A stretch of 42,513 bases of DNA from Planctomycetaceae bacterium (GCA_028284485.1 JANQRQ010000004.1:1-42513); one strand, 5' to 3'. Shown: positions 17,653-26,182, numbered from the stretch's first letter. Notes: generated by a model from the sequence alone, not told the origin. Translations and numbers: made by a program.

Positions 17653-18693
17653 TCACAAATCCTCCGGAATCGGGGCCCGCAGCGCCTGGCAAATCTGCCG
17701 AATTTGGTGCCCTAATTGAGGGTCGCCGGCCAGCTTTTGGCGAAATCGGTCGCAGGCATGCACAACTGTACTGTGATGCTCCCGGCCAAAAAACGACGCG
17801 ATTTTCTGGTAGTTCAACCCGGTCAATTCTCGTGACAAGAACATCGCGCATTGTCGCGGCAGGACCATTCCACGTAAGCGTTTATGAGACCGCAATTCAG
17901 TCACGGAAACATCGAAGTGCCGTGCCACCTGCCGGGCAATTTGAGTCAACGTCGATCGTTTTGGCTTCCAGTCGGTTTGAATAAACCGCCGGGCATCTTC
18001 GACGGAAATGGTTCGTTTTGATGAGCGCGAAGCCAAATCGAGCTGCGTGACGGCACCGCGTAGTTCGCCTGGTGAGATCGGGAGTTCAGCCGCGAGAAAC
18101 TGCACGACTTGTTTCCGCAAAGGCAGTTGCAGTTGCTGAGCAAAATGTTGAATGAGTGTCGCCCGGCTATCAGCCGAGGGCATGCCGACTGCTGCACAGA
18201 TGCCGCCGTGAAATCGACTAATAAGTTTGGGGTGAACTTGTCGTAATTCTCCCGGTGGCTTGAGTGAAGTGACGGCGACACAGCCGCCATACTGCAATGT
18301 GGTATCGATGGCAGAAATCAGACAGCTTTGGGCATAAAAACGCGACTGCAATTGATGCACGTCGTGCACAACAAGCAGCTGGCAACACCGGTCAGCCCCA
18401 ATGTTGCTATCGCTGGTCGGTGTCTTGCGCTTTTCGGGCGAGAGCTTGTCGATAATGTCGTCGGGAGATGTTTCGAGATATTCCAAGTCATCCCGGTTTT
18501 GCAGCGCTTCCTTCAGGCAATGTCGGACCAAATGTGTCTTGCCGACGCCCGATGGACCGTACAGATACACCAAACGCGAAATAGGAGATTCGCAATTCAA
18601 TGCGGTGTAGGCATACCGATTTTCGTCCGACACCAGCAGTGGATCGACTCGCTGGTATGGTGACGAGGCAGATTGGGTGATCGTTGACGGCAT
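17653..18693 (-). CDS. dnaA: DnaA-like initiator ATPase lacking domain I
   Basis: A 346-residue protein containing only the AAA+ domain III and DNA-binding domain IV of DnaA. Walker A is GPSGVGKT (46-53), box VII SRF (Arg160) is present, and domain IV carries LPRQCAMFLSRELT and the DnaA signature REHHSTVVHA (304-313). Differences from canonical DnaA: the Walker B stretch LLVVHDVHQL has His110 where the first Asp of LLIDDIQFL is expected, and the sensor 2 region reads SPGELRG (207-213) instead of NVRELEG, losing the Arg. Only about 40 residues precede the ATPase core, so helicase-binding domain I and linker II are missing. The start at 18693 is 16 bases after the cysteine desulfurase stop; longer upstream frames lie inside that gene. 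A second, full-length dnaA elsewhere cannot be excluded. Confidence 0.85.
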   Translation of the reverse strand: MPSTITQSASSPYQRVDPLLVSDENRYAYTALNCESPISRLVYLYGPSGVGKTHLVRHCLKEALQNRDDLEYLETSPDDIIDKLSPEKRKTPTSDSNIGADRCCQLLVVHDVHQLQSRFYAQSCLISAIDTTLQYGGCVAVTSLKPPGELRQVHPKLISRFHGGICAAVGMPSADSRATLIQHFAQQLQLPLRKQVVQFLAAELPISPGELRGAVTQLDLASRSSKRTISVEDARRFIQTDWKPKRSTLTQIARQVARHFDVSVTELRSHKRLRGMVLPRQCAMFLSRELTGLNYQKIASFFGREHHSTVVHACDRFRQKLAGDPQLGHQIRQICQALRAPIPEDL

Positions 18694-18709
18694 GATGGGA
18701 AATCTCAAT

Positions 18710-19900
18710 CTACGGAGATGTCGAAGCTTTTGATTTCTCGCGAAGCCGGCTGACGACTTTTGCGATGCGGCCAATGGCCTCGTCGATTTCTTTAGTCGTG
18801 TTCTCCAATCCGACGCTGAAACGGACGGCCGACTTGTAAACTTCCGGCGGGCAACCCATCGCCACCAAAGCGGGTGCGGGCTCGGTCGAGCCACTGGCGC
18901 AGGTGCTTCCCAGCGAGCAGGCGATTCCGTCGAGATCAATCGCCACGAGAAACGCTTCGCCATCAATCCCCGGAAACGAAATGTTCAGCGTGTTCGGTAG
19001 CCGATGCTGTTCCGAACCATTTATGACAACGGGCGCAGCTTGTTGTTTGAGGCCTTGCTCGAGTCGATCACGTAGCCCGGTCAAATGTTCCGCATGCTGG
19101 TCTTGTTGATCGCGGAATAGCTCCAGTGCCCGCGCCATGCCGACAGCGAGCGCCACTAGCTCTGTTCCTGCGCGGCGTCCCGCCTCTTGATGTCCACCGA
19201 CTTGAAACGGCGCAATCCGCGCTCCTTCTCGCAACAACAGGGCTCCAATTCCTCGCGGTCCGTAAAACTTGTGGGCTGCCAGCGACAACGCCGTTGCGCC
19301 GAGCTGATGGAAAAGGACGGGAATCTTCCCGACCGCTTGGACCGCGTCGACGTGTAAAAAGACTCGCCGGTCGCGGCAGATTTCCGAGAGCAGGGTGAGG
19401 TCCTGCACGACGCCTGTTTCATTGTGTGCCAGAATGACACTGACCAGTTTTAACTCTTCCCACGGGAGCGATTCGAACTGCTCTGCCAATAGCAGGCCGT
19501 TGCTGTCGACTTCGAGCGTGTCGAGCTGCCAGCCTCGTTGTTGCAACTGTTTGCAGGCTTCTGTCGTTGCAGGATGCTCGCCTGCGGTCAATGCAATTCG
19601 ACCCGTTCGGCCTTCGGTGCTGCCGAAGATCGCCATATTGATCGCTTCCGTTCCGCCGCTGGTAAAGATCACTTCTTTTGGTTGAGCGCCGAGAATGTCG
19701 GCAATCGTTTCGCGTGCCGTTTCCAAAGCGTGACGAGCGTGTCGACCCTCGGCATGCCGGCTGCCCGGGTTACCGTAGTGGTGATAAAGATGATGGGCGA
19801 TCGCCTCGATGACTTCAGGGGCGGGCCGTGTGGTCGCGTTGTTGTCGAGATAAATGCGTCCCGGTTTGATATCGTTCGTTTCCGCCGGCGAATCGTTCAT
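18710..19900 (-). CDS. Cysteine desulfurase, NifS/IscS family
   Basis: A 396-residue fold-type I PLP enzyme that removes sulfur from cysteine to give alanine and an enzyme-bound persulfide for Fe-S cluster or thio-cofactor synthesis. Visible are the N-terminal YLDNNATTRP, FTSGGTEAIN, ILAHNETGVVQD, HVDAVQAVGKIP, the PLP lysine Lys211 in LAAHKFYGPRG, and the catalytic loop GSTCASGSTEPA with Cys334. The loop length places it with NifS/IscS (group I) rather than SufS. It overlaps the upstream dehydrogenase by 4 bases (ATGA) and is followed after 16 bases by the dnaA-like gene, so the three are likely one transcript. No iscU or iscA lies beside it. Confidence 0.92.
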   Translation of the reverse strand: MNDSPAETNDIKPGRIYLDNNATTRPAPEVIEAIAHHLYHHYGNPGSRHAEGRHARHALETARETIADILGAQPKEVIFTSGGTEAINMAIFGSTEGRTGRIALTAGEHPATTEACKQLQQRGWQLDTLEVDSNGLLLAEQFESLPWEELKLVSVILAHNETGVVQDLTLLSEICRDRRVFLHVDAVQAVGKIPVLFHQLGATALSLAAHKFYGPRGIGALLLREGARIAPFQVGGHQEAGRRAGTELVALAVGMARALELFRDQQDQHAEHLTGLRDRLEQGLKQQAAPVVINGSEQHRLPNTLNISFPGIDGEAFLVAIDLDGIACSLGSTCASGSTEPAPALVAMGCPPEVYKSAVRFSVGLENTTKEIDEAIGRIAKVVSRLREKSKASTSP

Positions 19901-20973
19901 GACAGGCTCCTTGTGATCCGTTCGCAGATGGCAGCGCCGACTTCGGTTGTTTTCGCAGTTCCACCTAAGTCGGCGGTCCGCGGACCCTTTGTTGCCAACA
20001 GGTCGCGGACGGCGTCGTTCATCGCGTCGGCCGCTGCGGGCAACTCCAGATGTTCCAACATCATGGCTGCCGACAAAATTGCAGCCAGCGGATTGGCAAT
20101 TCCCTGACCGGTAATGTCGGGAGCCGATCCGTGCACCGGCTCGAACATACTGGGGCCTGCGCGCGTCGGATCGATATTCGCGCTGGCGGCCAATCCTAAA
20201 CTTCCGACGACGATCGCACCCAAATCGGTCAATATGTCGCCAAACAAATTGCTGGCGACCACGACGTCGAACGATTCGGGCCGCCGCACGAATTCCATAA
20301 CCGCCCGGTCAATTAACAGCGATTCGGTTTCGATGTCGGAGAAGTCGCCGGCGACTTCGTCGAACACGTTGTCCCACAGCACCATTCCGTAGCCTTGAGC
20401 ATTGCTTTTGGTAATCGAGGCCACCCGTTTGCGGGGACGGGTGCGGGCCTTTTCGAAGGCGGCTCGAATGATTCGCTCGCAGCCGCGCCGAGTGAAGACC
20501 GATGTTTGGATGGCGACCTCGTCGCTCGATTGCTGATACAATCGTCCGCCGATGTTGGCATATTCGCCTTCGGTGTTTTCGCGGAAGACGAGAATGTCGA
20601 TCGAACCAGGTGCTTTGTCGCGTAGCGGACTTTCGACACCTTCGTACAAGTAAGAAGGCCGCAGGCAGACACATTGATCGAACCGACGACGGATCGGCAA
20701 CAACAATCCGTTCAACGTGACATGATCTTGAACGTCGGGATGGCCCACCGCTCCTAAAAGGATCGCATCGAATTCGGCGAGCGTATCAAGAAAATCGGCA
20801 GGGGCCATCAGGCCATGTTCGAAGTAATAATCGGTTCCCCAAGGGAACTTCTGCCAGTCGAACGAAACACCACCGGGAGCAGCGGCCGCTTCGGCGGCGC
20901 GCATCGCTTCTTGCGTGACTTCCGGGCCGATACCGTCGCCTTCGATGACGGCAATCTTGAATGTCTGGGGCAT
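19897..20973 (-). CDS. Tartrate/D-malate dehydrogenase-like beta-decarboxylating dehydrogenase
   Basis: A 358-residue member of the isocitrate/isopropylmalate dehydrogenase family. IAVIEGDGIGPEV starts the nucleotide-binding half; DILVFRENTEGEYANIGG, SVFTRRGCERIIR, SITKSNAQGYGMVLWD, VVASNLFGDILTDLGA and FEPVHGSAPDITGQGIANP are family motifs covering the substrate, metal and NAD sites. RRFDQCVCLRPSYLYEGVESPL and EGEYANIGGR resemble the DmlA/TtuC branch (D-malate or tartrate) more than LeuB. Such enzymes oxidise and decarboxylate 2-hydroxyacids using NAD and Mg or Mn. LeuB activity cannot be ruled out. It heads a three-gene cluster with the cysteine desulfurase and the dnaA-like gene. Confidence 0.85.
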   Translation of the reverse strand: MPQTFKIAVIEGDGIGPEVTQEAMRAAEAAAAPGGVSFDWQKFPWGTDYYFEHGLMAPADFLDTLAEFDAILLGAVGHPDVQDHVTLNGLLLPIRRRFDQCVCLRPSYLYEGVESPLRDKAPGSIDILVFRENTEGEYANIGGRLYQQSSDEVAIQTSVFTRRGCERIIRAAFEKARTRPRKRVASITKSNAQGYGMVLWDNVFDEVAGDFSDIETESLLIDRAVMEFVRRPESFDVVVASNLFGDILTDLGAIVVGSLGLAASANIDPTRAGPSMFEPVHGSAPDITGQGIANPLAAILSAAMMLEHLELPAAADAMNDAVRDLLATKGPRTADLGGTAKTTEVGAAICERITRSLS

Positions 20974-21275
20974 GTATCATCCATTGATGATCGGGGAAAT
21001 CCGATCGGCGGCTAACGACTTGTCCTAAATCACGAGCGACCGGGCATTTTACCAGTCCGGAATTCGCACCGCTACCGGCCAAACTTATGCGAATCTGATT
21101 TATCGTTTTGCCTTTGATTCCGAGGTTCGAATCTGCGTGCATGGCCACGCTGCTGTCGCGACGTGGACCATGCCACCCGCGTGTAATCGCAGCGCAACGT
21201 GTGCCACTGCTAGCTGGCCTAGCAGTGGGGGAGCAAATGACGCTCAGAATTGGGAGAATCTCGTACAGAACTTCC
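20974..21275. other. Intergenic region with a family B hairpin
   Basis: This 302-bp gap contains the palindrome at 21204-21228 and otherwise nothing recognised apart from the presumed promoter of the dehydrogenase gene. Confidence 0.55.
21204..21228. repeat. Family B hairpin repeat
   Basis: CCACTGCTAG-ctggc-CTAGCAGTGG is a perfect 10-bp stem 48 bases past the stop codon of the flavin reductase gene. The base of the stem (CCACTGC/GCAGTGG) is shared with the copies at 259 and 32578, but the upper stem and loop differ. Confidence 0.8.
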
Positions 21276-21845
21276 CTACCCACGGGCCCGGCGCCAAGTC
21301 GTAATGGCCGCAGAATCGACCGCTGCGTCGCGCATCATCTGTTCCTTTAACGCTTGCCGCTTTTCTTCCGGTGACAGTTCCAGGAATTTCTGGATCGTGA
21401 GCGGTTGAATTCCGGCAATTGAATCACCAGCCAGCACTTCCGCCAAAAAAAGCGTGCGATCGCCGATATCGAATGTTTCTTCGATCCGGCAATCGAGCCA
21501 GGCGGGTGCATCTGTCAGAATCGGTGCCCCCGTTTCCTCGAATTGGATATTCAGGCCGTCGAACTTGTCGACATTTCGGCGCGATTGCAGGCCGAATCGC
21601 CACACCCAGTCGAGTTGCTTCGAGGAAATCAAATGCAGCGCGAATGTTCCCGACTCGTTAAGTGTCTGCCACGTTTCGTGTTCGCGACTGATACCGACCA
21701 GCACACGCGGCAAATCGGGCACAATGGAAACGCGCACGACGCAGGTGGCCGCCAGGCCGCTCTGTTGTTCGCCGTGGGCCGAGGTGACGATCCAGATTTC
21801 GGGATCGAGGGCGGCAAAGACTTCGTTGATGGAATCGGAGTTCAT
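21276..21845 (-). CDS. Flavin reductase-like domain protein
   Basis: A 189-residue FMN-binding split-barrel protein of the flavin reductase family: the N-terminal VTSAHGEQQSGLAATCVVRVSIVPDLPRVLVGI matches the usual start, where the Ser and Thr bind FMN phosphate, and ESGTFALHLISSKQLDWVWRFGLQSRRNVDKFDGL fits the middle of the domain. Such proteins reduce FMN with NAD(P)H, often for a partner monooxygenase, or act as stand-alone flavoproteins. No monooxygenase is adjacent. It diverges from the cold-shock gene with 217 bases between starts. Substrate and partner are unknown. Confidence 0.85.
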   Translation of the reverse strand: MNSDSINEVFAALDPEIWIVTSAHGEQQSGLAATCVVRVSIVPDLPRVLVGISREHETWQTLNESGTFALHLISSKQLDWVWRFGLQSRRNVDKFDGLNIQFEETGAPILTDAPAWLDCRIEETFDIGDRTLFLAEVLAGDSIAGIQPLTIQKFLELSPEEKRQALKEQMMRDAAVDSAAITTWRRARG

Positions 21846-22062
21846 GGCGTTATTTTAGCATCGAGGCCGAATGTCGGGTGAGAGACCGACCAAAGATTCT
21901 GTCGGTTATTCCACGGTGTGGCAGCTGGTCGCTGGCCAATTACTTGCGTTCCAACTTGTTTTGTACGGTCCGGCGGATAGAATCAGCGTTGCGGCGGAGC
22001 TGTTTGAACTCGTTGTTTCGGAGAACGCCGCACAGTCATTTTTTATAGGGATCGGATTGAAG

Positions 22063-22260
22063 ATGACAGAAGGCACGATTAAGAAGCTGACGGAAAAAGG
22101 TTTTGGTTTTATTGACACCGAAACCGGCGAAGACATGTTCTTCCATCATTCAGCCCTCGAAGGCGTAACGTACGAGCAGCTCCACGAAGGACAAAGAGTG
22201 TCATTCACAACGGGACAGGGGCCGAAGGGACCTCGCGCAGAGAACGTCAAACCAATCTGA
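22063..22260 (+). CDS. Cold-shock domain RNA chaperone
   Basis: A 65-residue single cold-shock domain. The RNP1 motif is KGFGFI (residues 12-17) and RNP2 is DMFFHHSAL; together they bind single-stranded RNA and DNA. The start at 22063 matches the family N-terminus MTEGTIKKL and is preceded by GGAT; the reading frame continues upstream to 21871 without family similarity. Cold-shock proteins melt RNA structures and often have long structured leaders; about 200 bases separate this start from the divergent flavin reductase gene, and a TAGAAT (21978-21983) could be a -10 element. A clear intrinsic terminator follows 27 bases after the stop, so the gene is monocistronic. Confidence 0.93.
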   Translation: MTEGTIKKLTEKGFGFIDTETGEDMFFHHSALEGVTYEQLHEGQRVSFTTGQGPKGPRAENVKPI

Positions 22261-22287
22261 ATGTCCCAACATTCGGAGAAGCAGACG

Positions 22288-22315
22288 AAGCCGGCGGATT
22301 TCGCCGGCTTTTTTT
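22288..22315 (+). terminator. Rho-independent terminator of the cold-shock gene
   Basis: AAGCCGGCG-gattt-CGCCGGCTT is a perfect 9-bp stem directly followed by more T residues, a textbook intrinsic terminator 27 bases after the stop codon. Confidence 0.93.
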
Positions 22316-22575
22316 GTGGAAGGGCAACACGTCCCGTCGCTTATTCAAATATAGCCCTGGCTTGTAGCGAGAATTCCGGTTTCTATCAGCATCGGATGGG
22401 CTGTGCTAGAATGCTGACCAACGCCAACCACGTGCGTTCTCTCCCGCTGGTCCTACCTCGTTTTGTTTCGAATTTTGGATGACGGTTGTGGTGTCTGGAT
22501 AATAAATTGCGACCAGCGTTCCACGTTTTTAAGAAGTCCCGTTACGAAGTTGCTGCATTGTCGGAGAATTATCAG

Positions 22576-22797
22576 ATGGCCAAGAACAAGCAACAAAAGA
22601 AGAAAGAGCGCGAACGAAGGGTGGCCCAGAAAAAACTTGCAGCCGCGGCAAAGAAGCGCTCCCAGGAGAAATCCGCCGACCAAACCAAAACAAGTGTTCC
22701 AGAAAGAACCAAGTTCATGACTGGCGGCGTCGCCAAGCCGGAGTACGTTCCCTCGAGCAAGAAGAGCCCGTTCACCCAGCGTCGCAGCGGCGGTTAG
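22576..22797 (+). CDS. Small highly basic protein of unknown function
   Basis: A 73-residue protein whose N-terminal half is almost a pure Lys/Arg/Gln/Glu helix (MAKNKQQKKKERERRVAQKK), followed by a Thr/Pro-containing tail ending SPFTQRRSGG. The ATG at 22576 has GGAG 9 bases upstream, which decides the start over a possible ATG at 22486. There is no membrane segment or known domain. The composition suggests a nucleic-acid- or ribosome-associated protein, but this is inference. It follows the cold-shock terminator and so has its own promoter, somewhere in 22316-22575. Confidence 0.65.
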   Translation: MAKNKQQKKKERERRVAQKKLAAAAKKRSQEKSADQTKTSVPERTKFMTGGVAKPEYVPSSKKSPFTQRRSGG

Positions 22798-22836
22798 TCG
22801 CCCCTGAGAATCGAAATCGAGTTGAGTGGTACTCCG

Positions 22837-23865
22837 TCAGCCCGCGATTGGCGACGGCTCACCTTCTTCCCATTGTTGGACTGAGGCTTTAGCGGCTTCG
22901 AGAGTGCGCTTCTGTCTTTCGCGATCTTCAATACTCGCTCGCCACAACAGCACCGCCATTGTCATCGGGGTCCATGCAATCAACAGGCAGGCATGATATG
23001 GGCTCGGCAGATCCAGCGACTTCAATCCAAAGATACCACCGATTGCGATTGTGACCCAACAGAGTCCGAATAGCAGAAATTGTTTAAGTCCAGGTGCACC
23101 AATTCGTTGACTCACAAACCCTTGCGTGGGAATCAGCAATCGAAAAATGCCCCACATCAATGTGGGAACAGTTGGGGCAGTCAACAAACGAGGATCGCCG
23201 AGCATCCAATAGGCGATGCCGGCAATTGTCGCACAAGAGAGCACTGCTGTAATAAGCGTTCTGTCCCATCGCTGATGATTCACAACGATTTCATCTGGAC
23301 CGGGGATTGGCTTTCTATTTGGAACAGCGTCGCGAAGATCCACAGCAATCTTATAGCAGAATAAGTTCCACCCTTCTTGAATTGACTCGGGTAATGCATA
23401 TCGGAAATACCGAATTAGCCACAGTCGTTCATTTCGCCTAAAGAATTCGAATGAGAGCCAAAGTTTTTTCGATCCGTCCCCTATTTTGATTCCGCCACAC
23501 TTACCGAGTGTCCATTTGGCAGTGTTGAGGTCTGCCAGCTTGAAATCTTTCCTTTTCACGACTCCCTGGGCAATCACGGTGCCGCCTTGGATGGTCAAGC
23601 TTCCTCGCCAGCAAGCGAGCAGTGTCCAGAAAGCTATTGAGGCCCAGGCTCCCCAAAATAAGGAAAAAAAGGCAACTGTGGGAGTGCGCCGACATGGTTC
23701 AGAATCGAACCACCCAACGATTGCAGAGGCGACGCCCATCGCAGAAAAGGCAACGAAGCAGGCACCATATTGAATTGCAATCGATCTGCTGGCGCAAAAC
23801 ACGGCGTCAGCACCTTCCGCGCCGGGATGGAATGTTCCGCGACTGAGATCGTTGGGCTCGGCCAT
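22837..23865 (-). CDS. Membrane protein of unknown function
   Basis: A 342-residue protein with two membrane segments near the N-terminus (about residues 33-52 and 65-88), a soluble beta-rich stretch of about 120 residues starting LTIQGGTVIAQGVVKRKDF, then about four further membrane segments (about 200-310) and a charged C-terminal tail. The soluble part after a membrane pair resembles bacterial PH-like domains, but the match is weak. I do not recognise the family. The gene converges on the small basic protein gene, with 39 bases between stops, and its start is next to a repeat-bearing gap. Confidence 0.6.
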   Translation of the reverse strand: MAEPNDLSRGTFHPGAEGADAVFCASRSIAIQYGACFVAFSAMGVASAIVGWFDSEPCRRTPTVAFFSLFWGAWASIAFWTLLACWRGSLTIQGGTVIAQGVVKRKDFKLADLNTAKWTLGKCGGIKIGDGSKKLWLSFEFFRRNERLWLIRYFRYALPESIQEGWNLFCYKIAVDLRDAVPNRKPIPGPDEIVVNHQRWDRTLITAVLSCATIAGIAYWMLGDPRLLTAPTVPTLMWGIFRLLIPTQGFVSQRIGAPGLKQFLLFGLCWVTIAIGGIFGLKSLDLPSPYHACLLIAWTPMTMAVLLWRASIEDRERQKRTLEAAKASVQQWEEGEPSPIAG

Positions 23866-24002
23866 GGATTGCCTCGGCTACCAATCTGGTACAACAGCGG
23901 TGTTTGTGACGCAACACTCCTGCCAATATCTGTACGGAAACTTTCGCAGTTCGGATCACGACAATTCGCTTCCGCGTCGCTCGATCCAAACCCCACATCC
24001 GT

Positions 24003-24080
24003 CAGATAAAGAGAATGGACAGGATTGACATGATCGACAAGATGAAGAACCTTGATCATTTCCATCTTGTTCATCCTGTC
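24003..24080. repeat. Family J imperfect palindrome (CAGGATTGACATGATC / CATCTTGTTCATCCTGTC)
   Basis: GACAGGATTGACATGATC and ACAAGATG on the left face CATCTTGTTCATCCTGTC on the right. The last 20 bases (24061-24080) recur exactly at 26163-26182. Confidence 0.75.
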
Positions 24081-24140
24081 TCAATTCTTTCTGCGAAGGG
24101 ATGAACAACGGCGAATCGATGATTCGGATCCGCTGGGTGC

Positions 24141-24172
24141 CATGCCCACGTCGCGGAAGCAGCGTGGGCATG
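24141..24172. repeat. Hairpin CATGCCCACG / CGTGGGCATG
   Basis: A perfect 10-bp stem with a 12-base loop, 44 bases beyond the stop of the downstream end of the sulfatase gene. There is no T-run on the minus strand, so it is a repeat rather than a clear terminator. Confidence 0.7.
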
Positions 24173-24215
24173 TGAACTCGATACCAGAGGCCGAATCGAC
24201 GTCGAGCCCGTTGAA

Positions 24216-26045
24216 TCACGGAGCGCCGTTACCCAGCTGTGCTGTCAGCCGAACGGCGACGCGGCTGGTCGGATCGTAGGCACTCTGACGTGCGTGCTGA
24301 ATTGCCGGCAGAGCGGGGTCAGCGGCCGGGCCAATTTCTTCCAAGCCCCGAATTGCATACAAGCCAACGAGCAAGTTCGGATTCTCGATCTCTTTCTGTA
24401 GTGTCGGGAGACCTGCTTCGGCTTCCCCAAGTTTGCACAAAGCCAATGCGGCGGCGACGCGCACCGTGGCGTTCTCGTCCTTCAAGCTTTCCTGTAGACG
24501 TTGGGCAACGCTTGGTTCTTGCGAATTCCCGAGCCAGGTGGCCGCCCAATAGCGAATCGTCGGGCGAGGCGATTCCAGTGCCTCCACCAGCGCGTCGATA
24601 TTGCGCCGTTCCCCTTTGTGGATTGTTTCAATCGCTTCTCGGATGAGCCCTTCATTTTCGGGTTGCTTCAAGACCGCGTACTTGCTGCCATACTGCCGGC
24701 CAAGGTCTTCCAGAATCGGTTCGGGGATCAGCCCCACGTCGCGCGACTTGACCATCCCGGTGTACAGTGCGCGCCGCAGTTGCAGCAGCGTTTCGCGAAA
24801 TTCGGGATTGCCGGCAAGATTTACCGTTTCGTGCGGGTCAGCGTCGAGATCGTAAAATTCTTCCATCGGTCGCGTCGGCTGAAAGACGCGCGCCTGCAGT
24901 TCGTTCAATTTTCCTTCGGCATGCAATCGCCGCATGGTTTGGGAAATCTGTTTACCGTCCTTGTATCGGTTCGGCTGCAAATGGGGACGCCAAGAAATGA
25001 AATTTCGGATGTATTTGAAGCGGTCGGTTCGCACGCAGCGGATCGTTTCGGAAGTTTCGTCGCAGCGGTCACGGGCGGCGAAGATGCGTTGTCGTGGCTG
25101 GTAATCTTCCGCAAAGATCGGCCGACCCTGAATGTAATCGGGAATCGGAATGCCGGCTAGCTGCAACGATGCCGCCGCCACGTCGATGTGGCTGACCAAG
25201 TCGGTGCGCACTGTGCCGGCTCGCTTGTGATGGGGGAACTTCACGATCATCGGCACGCGGATTCCTTCTTCGTACAAGAATTGCTTGCCGCGTAAATGAC
25301 TGATCCCATGGTCGGTCCAGAAGAAGACGACCGTCGAGTCGGCGATGCCCTCCGCTTCGAGGCGCTCGAACAGCTTCCCCATTTCGTTGTCGACATACAC
25401 CCAGGAGTTTAGGTACTGGGCCCAGTCTTCACGAAGCTGTGGATCGTCGGGATAGTACGGCGGCAAGGTGACGTCCGCCGGATCAGTCGGTCGGTCGATT
25501 TTTGCGCCGCGATTCTTACCGCCGGAAAGTTGAATTTGCGCGAAAAACGGTTGGTTCGGGTCGCGGTCTTTCCAATCTTTACCGCGGTACAATTCACTCC
25601 GCTCGATAAAGTTGTAGTCGGTTTTACCTTTGCCGCCGTTGACCACGTAGTAGCCGGCGTCGGTGAAAAGTTCCGGCACTAAACGAATCGATTCGGGAAC
25701 ACGGTAGCTGTCGTAGTAATCGACGTTGCCGTTGGCCTTCGACTGCAGGTTGCAACTGCGGTGGTTATGGCTGCCGAGGGTTGTCTGGAACATTCCGGAA
25801 ACCATGGCCGAACGGCTCGGGGAACAGACAGGGCAGGTGACAAAGGCGTTTTCGAACTTCACGCCATCAGCAGCCATCTGATTGAGGTACGGCGTTTTAA
25901 TGACCGTCTCGCCGTAGCAGCCGATGTGCGGCGAGGCATCTTCGACGACGACCCAAATGATATTGGGCCGGGATTGTGCTTCAACGCCGAAGGGAATCGC
26001 GAGAACGATCGCCAAGATCAACATGCTGCGTAGTATTGAATTCAT
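24216..26045 (-). CDS. Secreted sulfatase with HEAT-like repeat C-terminus
   Basis: A 609-residue sulfatase with signal peptide MNSILRSMLILAIVLAIPFGVEA. The formylglycine motif is CSPSR with Cys74; metal-binding candidates are VVEDASPH near residue 35 and WTDHGISH in the middle. The sulfatase domain spans about residues 26-450. From about 490 to 609 the protein has helical repeats (ALVEALESPRPTIRYWAATWLG, RLQESLKDENATVRVAAALALCKLG, TLQKEIENPNLLVGLYAIRGLEEIG), a HEAT-like solenoid probably used for binding. This architecture resembles the N-sulfoglucosamine sulfohydrolase-like sulfatases of planctomycetes. The substrate is likely a sulfated glycan but is not shown. The gene lies between two 20-bp direct repeats. 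Confidence 0.92.
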   Translation of the reverse strand: MNSILRSMLILAIVLAIPFGVEAQSRPNIIWVVVEDASPHIGCYGETVIKTPYLNQMAADGVKFENAFVTCPVCSPSRSAMVSGMFQTTLGSHNHRSCNLQSKANGNVDYYDSYRVPESIRLVPELFTDAGYYVVNGGKGKTDYNFIERSELYRGKDWKDRDPNQPFFAQIQLSGGKNRGAKIDRPTDPADVTLPPYYPDDPQLREDWAQYLNSWVYVDNEMGKLFERLEAEGIADSTVVFFWTDHGISHLRGKQFLYEEGIRVPMIVKFPHHKRAGTVRTDLVSHIDVAAASLQLAGIPIPDYIQGRPIFAEDYQPRQRIFAARDRCDETSETIRCVRTDRFKYIRNFISWRPHLQPNRYKDGKQISQTMRRLHAEGKLNELQARVFQPTRPMEEFYDLDADPHETVNLAGNPEFRETLLQLRRALYTGMVKSRDVGLIPEPILEDLGRQYGSKYAVLKQPENEGLIREAIETIHKGERRNIDALVEALESPRPTIRYWAATWLGNSQEPSVAQRLQESLKDENATVRVAAALALCKLGEAEAGLPTLQKEIENPNLLVGLYAIRGLEEIGPAADPALPAIQHARQSAYDPTSRVAVRLTAQLGNGAP

Positions 26046-26162
26046 GGATATTCCCTTCCCGTAATCTTGCTTGGTGGAATGCTGCGGTGCTTCTTAACTG
26101 TCGCCAGAAAAAGAAAGAGGTTTGGATGGATATGATCCACAGGATTAGTCCGATGAATCCTG

Positions 26163-26182
26163 TCCATCTTGTTCATCCTGTC
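26163..26182 (+). repeat. Family J fragment, exact 20-bp copy
   Basis: TCCATCTTGTTCATCCTGTC, identical to 24061-24080 and in the same orientation, on the other side of the sulfatase gene. Confidence 0.85.

Larger units (their letters stand above)
23866..24215. other. Intergenic region with two palindromes
   Basis: 350 bases between two minus-strand genes. 24003-24080 is an imperfect inverted repeat built around CATCTTGTTCATCCTGTC, and 24141-24172 is a 10-bp-stem hairpin. No gene was recognised. Confidence 0.65.

Noticed and set aside
18694..18966. In-frame N-terminal extension of the dnaA-like gene
   Set aside because: It lies within the cysteine desulfurase gene on the same strand in another frame, is Arg/Trp/Pro-rich and has no DnaA domain I features.
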